This document shows, in pieces, positions 1 to 9,529 of a DNA stretch of 20,527 nucleotides. The stretch spans positions 107,937 through 128,463 of the forward strand of contig ML996691.1 in assembly GCA_010356995.1 (NCBI GenBank), written 5' to 3'. Made by a program: the position numbers and the translations under genes. Origin of the DNA: Trichodelitschia bisporula (Eukaryota; Ascomycota; Dothideomycetes; Phaeotrichales; Phaeotrichaceae). Below the pieces are notes generated by a model. The model saw only the letters and a program-made list of their open reading frames with translations, had not been told where the DNA came from and did not search any database. The first letter of the stretch is position 1, and each line of letters begins with the position of its first letter.

Positions 1-173
1 GTTGGCTTTCTGTTGGTGGTTCTCTGGAGGGCAAGTGGTAAGGTTGAGGTCTGGCTGACGTTGCTCGCGGGGGCAGGTGTAGTGGTCTCACCAGCAACAG
101 GTGAGGAGGGTCGTGAAAGACTGGAAGAGGCATGGAAGCGGCCCCGTATCCGGATCCGCTTTGCAGGTGGCAT
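1..173 (-). CDS. 5' end of a PNP-NLR paralogue, runs off the left edge
   Basis: The minus strand is open from an ATG at 173-171 to the left edge (57 codons). The peptide begins MPPAKRIRIRGRFHASS and tracks the first 57 residues of the NLR at 17880 (MPPAKRVRTRGHFCASS), including the shared segment SSPVAGETTTPAP. By eye the coding part is about 84% identical in DNA. It is the disordered N-terminal leader that precedes the phosphorylase-like domain in the other copy; no catalytic or NACHT residue is inside the window. The start is chosen because the same ATG and the same preceding bases occur in both copies. Its orientation mirrors the right-hand gene, so the two NLRs point away from each other. 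Whether this is a whole gene or a truncated relic cannot be decided here. Confidence 0.7.
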   Translation of the reverse strand, partial: MPPAKRIRIRGRFHASSSLSRPSSPVAGETTTPAPASNVSQTSTLPLALQRTTNRKP

Positions 174-383
174 CTTGGAAATAATGATGCTAGTCAAGAA
201 ATTGCGGACTTGTGAAAATGCAGGAGTGGAACTGGAGGTTAAAGGCGAGGCTTTGGGGCTTCGAGCTGAGCTCAACTGCGGGGCAGAATGCCAAGAATTG
301 AGGCTGTGAGCTGCCGGGCGCGGAGGGGAGGACGAGATTGGAGGAGACACAGCCACATGCCACGGGGCATCGAGTTCTCCTAC
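174..383 (-). promoter_or_regulatory. Conserved leader/promoter of the left PNP-NLR copy
   Basis: This is about 200 bp immediately upstream of the left NLR start, nearly identical to 17668-17879 in inverted orientation. I count roughly a dozen differences plus one single-base indel, about 94% identity. That is higher than the adjoining coding sequence (about 84%). The indel and the base changes show no codon pattern, so I read it as 5' UTR and proximal promoter rather than an exon. Similarity fades near 384, which marks the upstream limit of this homologous block. Confidence 0.55.
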
Positions 384-2029
384 TGTTAAAATGAAGTGTG
401 AACTTGACTGAGTTGCTTAATCGACAAGCAGTGGGAAGTGAGTTGAGTATATACCTCGCCAGGAAACGGCCCCTGTCTCCTAGCTCCACTCCAGCCACCC
501 CAGGTTGCCGCCACAAATTCAACAAGTATTACTGGATCAAAGATAAGCTCCTTCGTTTCAGTAAGAAGGTGGGTGGCTCTGTTATATCATTTTTAGCCTG
601 CAAGAGCCAAATTGAAGTTCCTTACGGTCTGGGATTTCACTCGTATCTTTGGGAAAGAGGAGGTCGACCTCCACAACCTGTTGGAATGCGGTGGCTGTGT
701 TCAGCCTCGCCCAGTTTCAGCCACAGGGCTCGAGTATAAGTAGACTCGGGGTCTCCACTTCTTTGACAATTAAGCAACTTGTTCATGGACAGACCTTCGG
801 TCTAACTTGTGATGCTGTGATGTTTCCATTAACCTCACACCTCCTTTTAACATAAACAGCTTCGGCCGCATCCGCTCCGCATCGCGAATCAAGGAGAGCT
901 TGACATACTCGTAACGAAGGACTCTGGGTAGTTCACCATGACCTCGTTTGGCGTAGTTCACACTAGTAGTGCCGCTGGCCTCGTTGCCGTATCCATAGAA
1001 ATGAGTAACACCAAGGCCACTTGGACTCGTAATCTCTCGTTGGTATACTGCAGTTTGTCCAACTTCCAAAGATAGTTAAGAAAGATCATCATATCGAAGG
1101 TTCTTGCAGCTGCACAAAACTGCTTCCATTGACTCTGGAGTCGCTTGTGGTTGTGGGTTGCCGACTTAGAGTATCTACTTAGTAGTGGGCGATTTTTCAG
1201 CCTTGAGAGTTTTGGCGGAAGTGCTCAAAGAATTGTGTGAGAAAAGATTGATTGCCCCGCTTATTACCTTTTCTAATTTACAGGAATGAACAGTATATGT
1301 CCGTAATGGTCCTCCAGGATGTTCCTGAATTTCATCGGACTTCGGCGTCATCCATCTTCACCACTTCGGTGTTCGCCGTGCCAAGCCTGACTTTCGGGTA
1401 TCCTGACATTGGGTATGCTGACAGAGAGAAGGTGAGCGTAGTTTTGCGTCGACATTGGAATTGAGGGTGGAAGCATAAAGTTTGGCTCGGGGGGAGTGTT
1501 TGGGGATATTTAAATCAGACCATTAACCAGTTTACCTCCCAGCTCTCCTCAAGGCCATCTAACGGAGGCCCCACGTAAGGCGTGTAACAACGCCATATTT
1601 GTCTTCCCAGAGGCCTTTCAAGATTGAAAAATATAATTGAGAATTCCATTATCTAGTCGCGCGCTTAATGCAGATAACTTCTATTGGACAATATTCGCCA
1701 AGGCTGATGACAAAGCACTCAAAGTGTTGGTCCAGATACGGAAATTCCCAAGTCGGGAACGCGGACGTAGGTGCAGTCTCTGACCTGTGGCCGTATGTGT
1801 ACGATGACGGCTGTACAACTCTCTTGAAACAATCCGACGCAGACGATGTCAATTTCTCGCTGGAGGAACTGCATCCATTCGGAACAGGCCCTCCAACCCC
1901 GCTAAACAGCAAGATGAGGCCGGCACAATCTAGAGTATTTTTTGCTCTCAACGTGCAGCATCTCAGAATATTGTTGACAAAGGTCGCAGGAGCCATCTTC
2001 CGCCACACTCGCATCTAGTTCAACCATCC
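384..2029. other. Long stretch without a supported gene (left arm)
   Basis: I see no convincing intact gene here. The longest open frames (about 770-1069 minus, and 1649-2018 on both strands) match no family I recognise; the first lacks an ATG at its head. Two pieces have mirror partners in the right arm: about 720-756 (partner about 17516-17550, sharing a CTCGAGCCCTG core) and about 1735-1830 (partner about 15810-15885, sharing a peptide-like DLWPYV segment). The rest reads as decayed or fast-evolving intergenic DNA, somewhat richer in A+T than the centre of the window. Confidence 0.5.
1668..2018 (+). other. Unassigned open frame, 116 aa, with a mirrored remnant
   Basis: The plus strand is open from an ATG at 1668 to a stop at 2018. 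The peptide contains SDLWPYVYDDGCTTLL, followed by a stretch ending in FSLEELHPFG. In the right arm, minus strand near 15885-15810, the related reading CDLWPYVLNTGCKVL appears and then the frame closes quickly. Retention of the same peptide-like signal in both arms suggests a former exon, but I do not recognise the family and the opposite strand is also open over the same bases. It could be chance or a gene fragment. Confidence 0.25.
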
Positions 2030-2837
2030 GGAGCTGCGCATGGCATCCGGCACAGGCTCGGCCCCCAGTGAAGCACGCTCATTCATAATCATGTAGCTCA
2101 AACATACCGCAGGTAGACCCTCGACGACATTAATTCATCAGCCATGCGGCGCAGTACCACACAGTACAATTCCGAGGGTTGATACTGTATCACATACTGG
2201 GGCTGGCGGCCTCTCGGTTCGGAGCCTTGGCACCACAGCCTGATCACAATCCCGCTTCCGTCACAGCCCCACGAATTCGATATCTAGAGCCGCAGTGCAT
2301 GCAGACCAGTATACCACGAATAATTTCGAAGTAACTATACACAGTGCAATGTGTCGGCGTCTCTAAAGGGAAAGTTAGTCCGATTTCTGATGTCTGCCTG
2401 CGTGCTCGGCGCATATTATCGCCCGTTAAAGCGTATTGCTTGTGGTGGCGCTGCAGGTTGGCATATTGCACAAGGCTAAGCCGTACGTCTTGGTTACTGC
2501 ATGACTGGATTTCAATTCGGATGGTCATTGGGCCCTGATGGCTACACAGGAAATGGGGGTCGGAAAAATCGTCGCACGCGATCAGGCTGCGAAGGACGGG
2601 TGCCATGACTATTGGACCATCTCTCGCATTCCATGCAGCGCCTCCATGCACCTAAGTCCTGTCGGTAAAAGATGGACGTATCGATAATTGGTTTGAGCTC
2701 GCCGTGAGGCAGACACGGCTGCGGGAGGGGCTGCGCCCATAAGACCCTCCCCGCGGGGGTGGCTACAAAGTTGAGGAAAGCTCACGGAGGTCTGCTCAAC
2801 GAGCCTTCCTGCTTGCATTTTCCATCAGCTCACCAAA
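2030..2837 (+). promoter_or_regulatory. Conserved upstream block of the left DUF3176 gene
   Basis: This region is the inverted homologue of about 14830-15575. The best-matched parts are 2216-2420 and 2670-2837. The latter holds the shared sequence ATCGATAATTGGTTTGA, a GC-rich hairpin (2721-2730 pairing with 2745-2754, nine of ten pairs) and the identical start context CTCACCAAAATG. It probably contains the promoter and 5' UTR. The distal part (2244-2651, minus strand) also carries a peptide-like open frame discussed as its own entry. Confidence 0.5.
2244..2651 (-). other. Open frame with CMHCG motif, mirrored at 15219-15428
   Basis: The minus-strand frame encodes about 135 residues. Its last 60 match the plus-strand frame at 15219-15428 in the other arm: both start MR..RRQ, then EI.L.FP.ETPTH.TVY.Y, then RGILVCMHCG. 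Agreement at the amino-acid level, with several changes falling in third positions, suggests a coding origin; the CxxC could be half of a zinc knuckle. Upstream of the MR..RRQ segment the right-arm copy closes in this frame, so at most a short product is common to both. I cannot name a family. It lies divergent from the DUF3176 gene. Confidence 0.3.
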
Positions 2838-5364
2838 ATGATGAGGTACCAGCACGTTGCTGGCGAAGACCGAGATGCCGGACGTGGAGCGACGGCATCC
2901 GCACAGGTCGAAGATATTGAACTCGACGCCAGACTCCGAGCGACAAGGCACCCTGTGCCTGATGGAGAGGACTTCAGACGTCGAGCAACTGCATACACAC
3001 AGGTCGATGATGACGAAGACGCCGGGCCCCGAGCGACAATGCACACCGTACCAGATAGAGTGGATGCCGGACCACCAGCGCCGATTGCCACGGCAGTCGA
3101 AGCCGGAGCAAGATTTGGGCACCTGGCCGCAAGCCGCCCGTGGGAACAGGTGAGCCCCGCCGCCTCTGCGACGGAGTCCGGTCCCTCGAATCGTACCGAA
3201 AAGGGGTCCGCCCCTTATTCAGGCAAGAAGTCACACTCCTTGAAAGGGTGGTGGACGGAAGCTGGCATCCTCTTTCTCGGCTTCGGCTTGTTAGCTGCCA
3301 TCATCAGCGTCCTAGCGACGTACCATGGCAAGGTTCAGCCGAAGTGGAAGTACAGAATCAATTTGAACACATTGGCTGCTGTAATGTCAACAGTTCTGCG
3401 CGCCTGTCTGATCTCTGTTGTCGAAGAAGGTCAGCTCGATTTTTTGTGCCCTGTGGATACTAAGGAAGTCAGTAATCAGTCAGCTGAAATGGTACTGGCA
3501 TCGTCAACCTCGTCCGCTTCAGCACCTATCGTACTTCGACAGGGCAAGTCGTGGGCCATGGGGTTCATTTCTGTTCCCCATTCGCCTTCGAAAATTGTAA
3601 GTGCCTCGATCAACGCAGACATCCACTTACAAATCCAGCTCTATTGCTCAACTGGGTTGCTTTCTTACACTAGCCTCCTTTGCCATCGGGCCGTTCACGC
3701 AGCAAGCCGTTCGCTCAGTACCTTGTGACCGGGACTCTCCAAACTTCCGACCGTTCTTTCAGACTGCAAGCAAAATCGAGATGGGAGCAATCACCCGAGT
3801 CGGCCCGGCTACTTATTCTATCGATGGCCCGACCAAGGGTGCAGTTATTAGTGCTCTGGCAGACCCGGTGGCAAATCAATCCCTCGCGGGCATCATGGGA
3901 GGCTGTGGAACCGGCAACTGCACTTTCCCTGCAGAGAACGGTATCACCCATTCTACGATTGGAATGTGCACAAAGTGCATCGACACAACAAGATTCATCG
4001 AATGGGTTCCAGGAGTGATGGGCAATGAGAGCACTCCGGGTACTGAGTCCTCGATGCGTCTACCCAACGGACTGAACATCACGGGCCCCCCTTTCACCTG
4101 CCTTACAAGTCAGTTCGACAACTCCTTGGATTGGATGATTTCCCTAGCGGATGACGAATTCCATGCAGCAGGAGAAAGCGGGATTGTGAAGTGGACATCG
4201 CTACAGAGTACGGCTGTGGGCTGCGACTATGGAACAAACCATTCGACACACCCGGGCACCTGGGACTGCGATAGGACGAAGAGCATGAACGTAAGTGGCA
4301 ACGACGAATTCGTGACTTTGAACTACATTGCTACAACATGCGTCGTCTACCCATGCACGCGGCACTACCACGGTCGAGTCCAGGAAGGCGAACTTACCCA
4401 ATCGCTGGTATCCGAAATCCCCGCGCCGGTTTTCGCTGACGACGATTTGATAGAGGCTGTCTCTACCGGGCCCATGTATCACGATCCTGGGTACGGCTAC
4501 GCGCCATTTGCGGGCCTTAAGAGAGAATGCTCCGTCAACGGGGCTCGCTTATGGCTAGCGAAGGTGAAGAGATTTGCACCGGACTCTGCGCATCAAAGCC
4601 CACGTGAGCAAGAAATGCACGGATATCATTTTCATCCGACGAAAGCCACCTTTAACGCGACCACTGAAGGCGGGTCGACCGTAAATCTGCCCATGGACTG
4701 CATCAATCCCATCTCAGGCCTCTTCGTTGAAGCAATACGTTCGTTTCTCGCCTCAATCCTGCCAGGCAGCTGCGCTCTTCCCACACCCCCGTCCGGCTTT
4801 CCTTATGGGGATGACTACTATGGGCCCTGGTTTCACGAGTACCGCGACTTTAGTTATGTGAACTGCAAGACGGACGTACTGGCGGAGTCATGGTGGCTCA
4901 ACGGCTTTTACAATGGCGGAAACGCCACGCACGACACCATTGCGGGCACCGTCGGCGCCATGGCTGAAGCGATGACGTCGCGGATGCGACTGGTGGGTGT
5001 CAGCAAAGACACAAACCAAAGCGAAAAGGTGTTCGGCAAAGCTTCGCACACTACCATCTGTACCGAGTTTGATGCCTGGTGGATGGCAATGCCGGCGGCG
5101 GCGCTCGCCCTGGGTACCTTATTTTTGGCCATTGCGGTAGTGCAATCAACCTATGATGGCAATCCGCCACTGTGGAAGTCATCAGTATTGCCGCTTGTCT
5201 TTGCGAACCCGGGGGAGCTTGGGGAACCGGCGGGGAGTATGAAGGAGATGGAACAGGCGGCGAAAGTCATTGAAGTGGAACTAGTGAAAACAGGGAACGG
5301 GTGGGAGTTTGTGGGAGGGCCTGGACACTCGCAGGTGGGAAGTGGGAGGGCAACTCCGGTTTGA
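2838..5364 (+). CDS. DUF3176-type four-TM membrane protein, left copy (3 exons)
   Basis: I propose exons 2838-3429, 3473-3596 and 3639-5364, giving 813 aa. Intron 1 (43 nt) has a weak GTCAGC donor and an ACTAAG branch; intron 2 (42 nt) has a perfect GTAAGT donor and a CCAG acceptor. Both phases join cleanly and create EEVISQLKWYW and DRASRGPWGSF, hallmarks of fungal DUF3176 proteins. A disordered N-terminus (1-135) precedes TM1 (about 141-161), TM2 (176-196) and TM3 (240-262). Then comes a Cys-rich, N-glycosylation-rich loop of about 450 residues and TM4 (719-742), ending in a short tail. Function is unknown; a plasma-membrane or endomembrane location is inferred. Exons 1 and 2 have exactly the lengths of those in the mirrored copy (592 and 124 nt). 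The frame is intact, so it is probably a working gene. Confidence 0.85.
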
Positions 5365-5728
5365 GTCTTTGCTGTCAGCGGGGAGAAGTGTTTCGCACGC
5401 TTTGGTCGGATAGGCATTTGGTGTGGTGCTGGTTTGGGGAGGTCTCCGAGAGGTTCTGCACAAGTCAGAGAAGAGCGGACAAGACATGAAATCAACTATA
5501 CAACCAACAGGAATTCCCAAAACCCCAAGCAAAATGATTACATCGAAGCGAAACGCGCCCCCAACCGTCCAGACCCATAACCCATCAGTCATTATCATAA
5601 TCATCACCATCATCATAAGTACATCCCCTCGCTCATCGTACGCTCATCCCCTCATCCATCTTTTGCACATCCCCTCAGTCGTCCCGTACACACACCCTCT
5701 TCAACCACCCATCAACTCCCCTAAACCC
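5365..5728. other. Convergent 3' intergenic region; end of left arm
   Basis: The first 90-100 bases after the DUF3176 stop are still homologous to 12163-12255 in inverted orientation (for example the shared CTTGGTCGGATAGGCA-like stretch). The match ends near 5465, which I take as the inner edge of the left arm. A small CAT/TCA-rich microsatellite-like run lies at about 5583-5625. The rest is C-rich sequence leading into the 3' end of the minus-strand gene. No further gene is visible. Confidence 0.5.
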
Positions 5729-6451
5729 CTAAACCCACCCCTCCAAATACCCCCTCACACTCGCCTCATACGCCTCCCTCAATCCAGCCACACTCGCCTC
5801 CGCCCTCAACTGCCGCAGACTCCCCCCCCTCGGCGCACTCTTCCGCCTCAACCCGCGCGGTCCCCGCCCAGGTTCACTCCAAGCACTTCTTTCCGACCAC
5901 GTACTCCTTTCCGACCACCCGCTCTCCTGCGAATCGCAGCTCTGCCGCCGTGCCGCCCGCGCCGATTCAGCGTACGGGCGTGTGCGCACCGGGACGGGGG
6001 GGGCGATGGCGCTGGTGCTGATGGAGGAGGTGGAGGGCGTGGGAGATGAGGGCGCGTAGGCGTAGTAAGTGTGCGCTGGATTGGCGTACGGGCTGGCGTA
6101 CGGGCTCGTGGCGTGTGCGTCTGCCGGGTACACATCCGGCGTGTACACATCCGGAACAAAACTAAACCGCCGGTCCGCGGGCGCAGGCGGGTCGAATACC
6201 GGGAATGGTTCAGTTAGTGTTGCCGGCGGGAGGCAAAGGCTGTTTTCCCGCGAAGGAGGTTTTGACGGGGATAATGGTTGTGGAACGGCGGAGGGCGCGC
6301 GCGGGATGGGGGTGACGGAACGGGCGAAGGGGGTTTTGGGGCGCCGGGCGCCGGCCCATTCGGACATTGCTGCGTTGAGGAGGTGGGTTATGGTGTCTTC
6401 GCCCGGGGAGGGGAGCTCTTCGAAGCTAAATGGGCGGCGGAGGGTGTGCAT
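5729..6451 (-). CDS. Hypothetical Ser/Pro-rich protein, 240 aa
   Basis: The minus strand is open from ATG at 6451 to TAG at 5729. The frame stays open upstream but only with repetitive Pro/Gln/Thr-rich residues, so I chose the first ATG, MHTLRRPFSFEELPSPGED. The N-terminal 45 residues look ordered (EDTITHLLNAAMSEWAG), the middle is low complexity with short repeats (VYTPDVYPAD, SPYASPYANP, WSERSTWSERSAWSE), and the C-terminus has a likely amphipathic helix ending VRGYLEGWV. I recognise no domain, signal peptide or TM segment. It converges on the left DUF3176 gene and has no mirror copy, so it belongs to the single-copy centre. Strong C-rich composition of the plus strand means an artefactual open frame remains possible. 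Confidence 0.5.
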   Translation of the reverse strand: MHTLRRPFSFEELPSPGEDTITHLLNAAMSEWAGARRPKTPFARSVTPIPRAPSAVPQPLSPSKPPSRENSLCLPPATLTEPFPVFDPPAPADRRFSFVPDVYTPDVYPADAHATSPYASPYANPAHTYYAYAPSSPTPSTSSISTSAIAPPVPVRTRPYAESARAARRQSCDSQESGWSERSTWSERSAWSEPGRGPRGLRRKSAPRGGSLRQLRAEASVAGLREAYEASVRGYLEGWV

Positions 6452-7710
6452 TTTGGGGGGTGGGTGACGGGTGGGGGTGCTGGTTGGGGGGGTGTTGCGC
6501 GGGCGCTGGTGTTGGTTGGGGGGGTGCTGGACGGCTGGTGATGCTGTCAGGGTGGTGTTGCACGGCTGGTTGATGCTGGTCAGACTGCTGCTCGATAGCT
6601 GGAGACAGGGACAAACAGTTGGACCCAAAATCAACGGCGGGAGTAAGATATGCAAGGCTGGAAATTTGCACGCTGACGCGGGGCAGGGAGGCGGGATCTT
6701 ATACCTAGCCATCCATCCTACGATAGCCAACTCGCCAGCCAAAGACAGAGGTTGGAGAAGCAAGGCTAGAACTAAGCTAGCATGTGGATCAGCAGCCGCG
6801 AGTGGTGACGTCCGAATGTCGTTCTCCCAGCCCCCAAGCCCGCTTTACGCCCACCCTGCCACCTGCAAAAGGCGTAAACCACTCGGAGAACTGGGTGTAC
6901 GCCTCAGCCGCGCATGGGGATAATGGTTCTCACGCCATATCGAATACCAAACATGTTGCATCACCGCTCATGCTATCCATTTAGGTACCCCCCGGAGACA
7001 AATCCTTCGACAGACACCGCTCTCTTCGCCTCGCCCATCGGTCAGGCCAAACTCCTCCCATTCACACAAACGGTGAAGCTGACACTCGCCCTCAGCCCAC
7101 GGCCCATACCCGAAGAACCCTTCAGCCCTCGTATAAACTCCCGCGCCCCGCCATCGTTCAAACCTCCGCATGCAGCGGGTCGGGAGCGGCGCGCGTTGGC
7201 CAGTAGCGCGCATGCTGCGAAGCCATCTCATGCAGCCCGAGAGAAAAAGGCAATGCAGAAGTTTTTGTAGACACGGCAAACTGGTGGTGGAGGTTGGAGG
7301 TGAGGTTGGGGGGGCGTTGTGGGCGGTGGCTGGCGGCCGTTGGGTGGCTGGGCGCGTGGACGCACGGGCCAGGGCGGCTGCGACTACTGCTCACCTCCTC
7401 TCTTACCCATCACGACACACAAAATTGCGAGCAAAGGATATCGTGAGAACATGGTGGATTAGCTGTGGCGAAATGATGCTGGAATTAGAAGCTTCAAGTC
7501 ATTGCTGCATTCATGGCAAGATTCAAAGCAAGGCGCACATCTTCGCATCATACCCCGCCAAGCAGGACTATCGCAATGGGGCCATGCATATGACGCATGC
7601 ATATCCAAGGCCATCCAACACCAAAACCAAGTTTCAGCTCTTGCCACCACTGATATGCCGAGATGCAAAAGTCACGATGGAAATCCCAAGAGAGCAAAAA
7701 GGTGATGTTC
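6452..7710. other. Intergenic between hypothetical gene and tRNA
   Basis: No gene supported. The part nearest the hypothetical gene (about 6460-6600) holds imperfect GCTGGTTG-type repeats. A TATA-like GGTATAAGAT reads on the minus strand at 6705-6696, about 245 bases upstream of the chosen ATG, and could belong to that gene. Between 6780 and 7700 several frames are open but overlap each other, lack family signals and show no intron logic; I treat them as chance. Confidence 0.5.
7696..7700 (-). terminator. RNA polymerase III T-run after tRNA-Ile
   Basis: Five consecutive T residues on the minus strand lie about eleven bases past the discriminator base, the expected place for Pol III termination of the tRNA at 7797-7711. 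Confidence 0.7.
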
Positions 7711-7797
7711 TGGTCAGTACGGGGGTCGAACCCGCGACCTTGGCGTTACAGACAAGCCGTATTAGCACCACGCTCTAACCAACTGAGCTAACCGACC
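7711..7797 (-). tRNA. tRNA-Ile (anticodon AAU) with a 13-nt intron
   Basis: A full cloverleaf folds on the minus strand: acceptor GGTCGGT/ACTGACC with discriminator A, D stem GCTC/GAGC, anticodon stem TGGTG/CGCCA, variable loop AGGTC, T stem GCGGG/CCCGT with TTCGACC loop. The anticodon loop is CTAATAA after removal of the intron, giving anticodon AAT (7763-7761), later modified to IAU. The intron is best placed at 7759-7747, right after position 37, the canonical eukaryotic site. Internal A and B boxes are intact (TAGCTCAGTTGG, GGTTCGACC). The gene sits in the single-copy centre of the window. Confidence 0.93.
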
Positions 7798-9529
7798 ATC
7801 AATTATACATATTGATTGATGGCAAAAGTGCTAGTTGCCATTCAATAGGCGCACACAGGGCTTTGCGCTCGCGGGACTCCGATGAGGCATGGACTGCTTT
7901 CTTTTGACCCGACGATGCTCACGATGCAACCCCCCACGTAGGCAGTACGCGTTATTATGTCCTCCGCAATGAGTTATAAGTCACTCGCCGCCCGAGAGGT
8001 GAGCAGCCCTCATGAGGAAAGATTTTCACCGCCCGCAACAGCGCCTCCCTTCACCAAGCGCTCGTGACCACAAGACACTAAACTACCCCTCCTTCATACC
8101 ACTTCGTCATCGGTTGCCAATGACTCGAAGCAGTGCTTGATGACCTCCCCCAATTCCTCTCCCTCTCTCAACTTCTAGGCCCCTCGATCGCCTCCGACGG
8201 AATCGATGCCGGTACTTCTTCAGCAGCTTCCGCTAGCAATACCAGAACCCGGTTAGACGTTCTAAAGGGACCCGCCCATACGGCTAGCGAAAGCCTGCAT
8301 CTCATTTCCATTACTCGATAGGAGCAATCGCGTCGGCCAGCTCCGAGAGACATCTCTAACCCGTGGCCGCTGTCGGGGCCGTCGCCCAACAACACACCTA
8401 GCATCAACTGCGGCACCGTCAGCTCCACTTCATTAAAGCGATAATAACAGAGACAGCGACCACCAGGGCAGCAAGGAAGTTCGCAAAATCTCTTCTTCCG
8501 GGTCAAGCGGCAAGGCGGCCAGAGTGGATTCGAGTCCGGCTCCATATCCCATTGGCGGCACGATGTTTCTATTACTCGATCAACGGCGGCACGAGCCAGC
8601 GACAGTGATATCCACGAAGTCAGGGTCAAATTTCGCTACTCTGCATGCAGACAGAATTGTTGAGAGTGGGGCGCGGGAAGATATCGTCGAAGAAATGGAT
8701 ACTCATTGAACCTCTGGCTTACCCCGTGAGTATCCAATGCGTTCCAGCTGCGACTCTCTATACATCCGTAGTTGTCGTTCAGACACCCTCGTAGCTCAGG
8801 TACGTACCATGCGGAGCCCCCCCCGGACCGCGCACTAACCCCATCCCCAGCCCTGTCAATCTCTTACTCGATCAGAACCGTTCCGATCGAGTAACCGCGG
8901 AAGCACCCGGCATGACGCAGCAAGCGGCGGTCTAGCCTCGTGCGCGATCGGCAAATCAGCCACCAGCCTCAGCCGATAGCCCTGCGTTTGTGCGGAGCTG
9001 CACACGCCTGTTGTGCGTCCAGTTATTGGCCAATTGGCCCGTTTTTCTGGACCAAATGCACCCCGTTTGGCCGTAGCGCAGATACGGCGCGATAAGCACA
9101 CTTCGCTCAATCCAACCGACGCTTATCGATTTCGACTTCTTTCCGGCCTTCCTCCACTTCTAAATCGGACGTTACGGGCGGGTTGGTGCTTCTGGATAGC
9201 CGAAATGTCGTTTACTGGGGTACAGCGCAAGCTAGAATGTCTCCACATTGCCATAATGCATCGGACCGCCAGCCTTATCAGGGGGGACCGTTGCGCGCGT
9301 TCAGCTTCCGCTCCTGACTTCCGGTGCTAACACCACCTCGAAGCATCCAGCTCCCCCGGCCCAGGAATTTCCATCGAGTAATCCATCCGTCGACGGCAAG
9401 CCGCGGTGAATCCAGCGACTTCGGCACGGCGATCCCTCACCCCAGCGTACACCCGCTTCCGGACGGATGCATGCTCAATTTTGTACTGGGGAGGGGGAGG
9501 GTAAGCGGGCTGCTGCGGGTCTTTGGGGA
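7798..9529. other. Long intergenic region with TTACTCGAT repeats
   Basis: No gene can be supported with confidence in these 1.7 kb. Open frames on both strands (for example 8168-8629 minus and 9013-9330 plus) match nothing I recognise. Five copies of the 9-mer TTACTCGAT occur: plus strand at 8311, 8572 and 8864; minus strand reading down from 8894 and from 9381. Two of them form a palindrome. An intron-like signature lies at 8800-8850 on the plus strand (GTACGT donor, CACTAAC branch at 8833-8839, CCCCAG acceptor), hinting at a spliced non-coding or small-peptide transcript. Confidence 0.5.
8864..8894. repeat. 31-bp near-perfect palindrome
   Basis: The left arm TTACTCGATCAGAAC (8864-8878) pairs with the right arm GTTCCGATCGAGTAA (8880-8894) around one central base, with a single A/C mismatch. 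The outer ten bases of each arm are perfectly complementary and contain the TTACTCGAT motif seen three more times nearby. It could be a dimeric DNA-binding site or the centre of an old inverted insertion. Confidence 0.8.

Noticed and set aside
3601-5364. Independent 587-aa gene starting at 3601
   Set aside because: The first codon is GTG inside a GTAAGT donor; joining to upstream exons restores the DUF3176 N-terminus and TM segments, and the mirrored gene has the same structure.
5583-5625. CRISPR-like or regulatory array of CAT/TCA repeats
   Set aside because: It is a short, irregular microsatellite-like run in a eukaryotic intergenic region with no spacer structure.
6452-6763. N-terminal extension of the hypothetical protein to 344 aa
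   Set aside because: The extension begins with a non-ATG codon and consists of repetitive Pro/Gln/Thr text, unlike the ordered segment after ATG 6451.
7170-7778. 202-aa plus-strand gene ending in the tRNA
   Set aside because: It runs through the tRNA-Ile antisense, starts among overlapping open frames and shows no domain.
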